A stretch of DNA of 6,242 nt. Source: Clostridiales bacterium. GTDB lineage: Bacteria > Bacillota > Clostridia > Tissierellales > Dethiosulfatibacteraceae. Both the position numbers and the translations under genes were made by a program. Numbering within the stretch: position 1 is the stretch's first letter; each line of letters opens with the position of its first letter. The DNA is taken from contig DPPH01000027.1 in the NCBI GenBank assembly GCA_003539375.1, positions 1 to 6,242 on the forward strand. Reading direction: 5' to 3'. Below are positions 5,781-6,242 of the stretch, one piece after another. The notes beneath the pieces are model-generated. The model was not told where the DNA came from, searched no databases, and saw only the letters and a program-made list of their open reading frames with translations.

Positions 5781-5822
5781 TAAAAAAAGAGAAAAAAGAT
5801 GGCCCAAAAAAGCCATCTTCTC
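5781..5822 (-). terminator. Minus-strand intrinsic terminator
   Basis: Read on the minus strand, GAGAAGATGGC (5822-5812), an 8-nt loop and GCCATCTTTTT (5803-5793) form an 11-bp stem with two wobble pairs. TCTC and seven T residues (5788-5782) follow. It should stop leftward transcripts coming from the IS side, insulating the operon promoter. With the plus-strand terminator next to it, it forms a back-to-back pair. Confidence 0.75.
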
Positions 5823-6242
5823 TCCTTATGAATTTAAAAACAACAGACTAACAAAAGAAATATTAGAAGACCTGCACTATCAATTCATAAAAAGATTAAA
5901 AAAAGAAGGACTAGTAAATCTAGAAAAACTCTACGTAGACGGAACAAAAATAGAAGCAAATGCAAACAGATACACCTTCGTGTGGAGAGGAAGCATCAAT
6001 TACCACTTAGCAGGACTATTAGATAAAATAGATGATCTGTACAAAAGATACAACGAGATAATTAAAGAAAAAAGATACGATAAAAAATACGGACTTTATG
6101 AAGAAGAAATGTTTGTAATAGAAGGAATAGACAAGATAAAAGAAGTAATAGAAAAAAATAGAAAAAGAAAGCTACTAAAAAAGAAAAAAATATCAAATAA
6201 CAGGATAATTGAAATAGATAACATATCCCCTTTAAAACTATT
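5821..6242 (+). pseudogene. IS1182-family transposase, start and N-terminus missing
   Basis: The frame is open for 140 codons from 5821 to the window edge, but it has no usable start. The nearest upstream in-frame stop is TGA at 5770-5772, and no ATG, GTG or TTG with an SD lies between. The translation contains NRLTKEILEDLHYQFIKRL (residues 8-26) and then YVDGTKIEANANRYTFVW, the hallmark block of IS1182-type DDE transposases that holds the first catalytic Asp (D40 of the fragment). A Lys/Glu-rich linker region follows. The DUF772-like N-terminal domain that normally precedes this block is absent, so I call it a 5'-truncated remnant. Whether the 3' part is intact cannot be seen. Confidence 0.85.

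Larger units (their letters stand above)
5711..6242 (+). mobile_element. IS1182-like element, defective, left end to window edge
   Basis: The element starts with the terminal repeat (GGGG tip at 5716). An untranslated stretch with two terminator hairpins follows, then a transposase frame lacking its 5' part that runs off the right edge. It points away from the operon. The tip-to-coding distance is only about 105 bp and the N-terminal domain is missing, so an internal deletion or rearrangement near this end is likely. The other end is not visible. Confidence 0.75.

Noticed and set aside
1..6242. Novel defence system, CRISPR array, toxin-antitoxin pair or phage genes
   Set aside because: All sizeable open frames belong to known metabolic or transposase families, and no regularly spaced repeats were seen.

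Overview
The window is AT-rich, has strong AAGGAGG-type Shine-Dalgarno (SD) sequences, and favours AGA, ATA and AAA codons. This fits a low-GC Firmicute, most likely an anaerobic Clostridia-type organism; the species cannot be named from the sequence. It holds one intact metabolic operon on the minus strand, packed between insertion-sequence (IS) material on both sides.

Right to left on the minus strand the operon reads: a near-perfect sigma-A promoter (TTGACA, 17-nt spacer, TATAAT; 5538-5566), a citrate/homocitrate synthase of the NifV/isopropylmalate synthase superfamily (4353-5501), a short single-chain aconitase (2382-4319) and an NAD-type isocitrate dehydrogenase (1384-2385). The last two genes overlap as ATGA. 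Together these enzymes run acetyl-CoA + oxaloacetate to citrate, isocitrate and 2-oxoglutarate. This is the oxidative half of an incomplete Krebs cycle, which feeds glutamate synthesis in anaerobic clostridia. The same gene trio occurs in solvent-forming clostridia, where the first gene, often annotated homocitrate or isopropylmalate synthase, acts as an (Re)-citrate synthase. I infer the same role here; the alternative is a homocitrate to 2-oxoadipate route.

The synthase-aconitase junction carries a perfect 24-bp tandem duplication of the whole translation-initiation region (stop codon, SD, start codon and two Lys codons). It creates a four-codon minicistron (M-K-K-A-stop) in front of the real aconitase start. 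A 9-bp-arm dyad of ATAA/TTAT type lies about 100 bp upstream of the predicted transcription start and may be an operator.

Left flank (1-1380): an IS256-family (mutator-type) element with an intact 406-aa DDE transposase. It appears to be inserted into the remnant of an IS1182-like element whose GGGGCTGTC tip abuts the isocitrate dehydrogenase stop codon. The transposase SD is buried in a 17-bp hairpin. Right flank (5711-6242): an inverted copy of the same IS1182-like tip, followed by two back-to-back intrinsic terminators and an IS1182-family transposase reading frame that lacks its start and N-terminal domain and runs off the window. The operon is thus bracketed by oppositely oriented IS1182-like ends. 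I found no CRISPR array, tRNA, rRNA, toxin-antitoxin pair or recognisable defence system.
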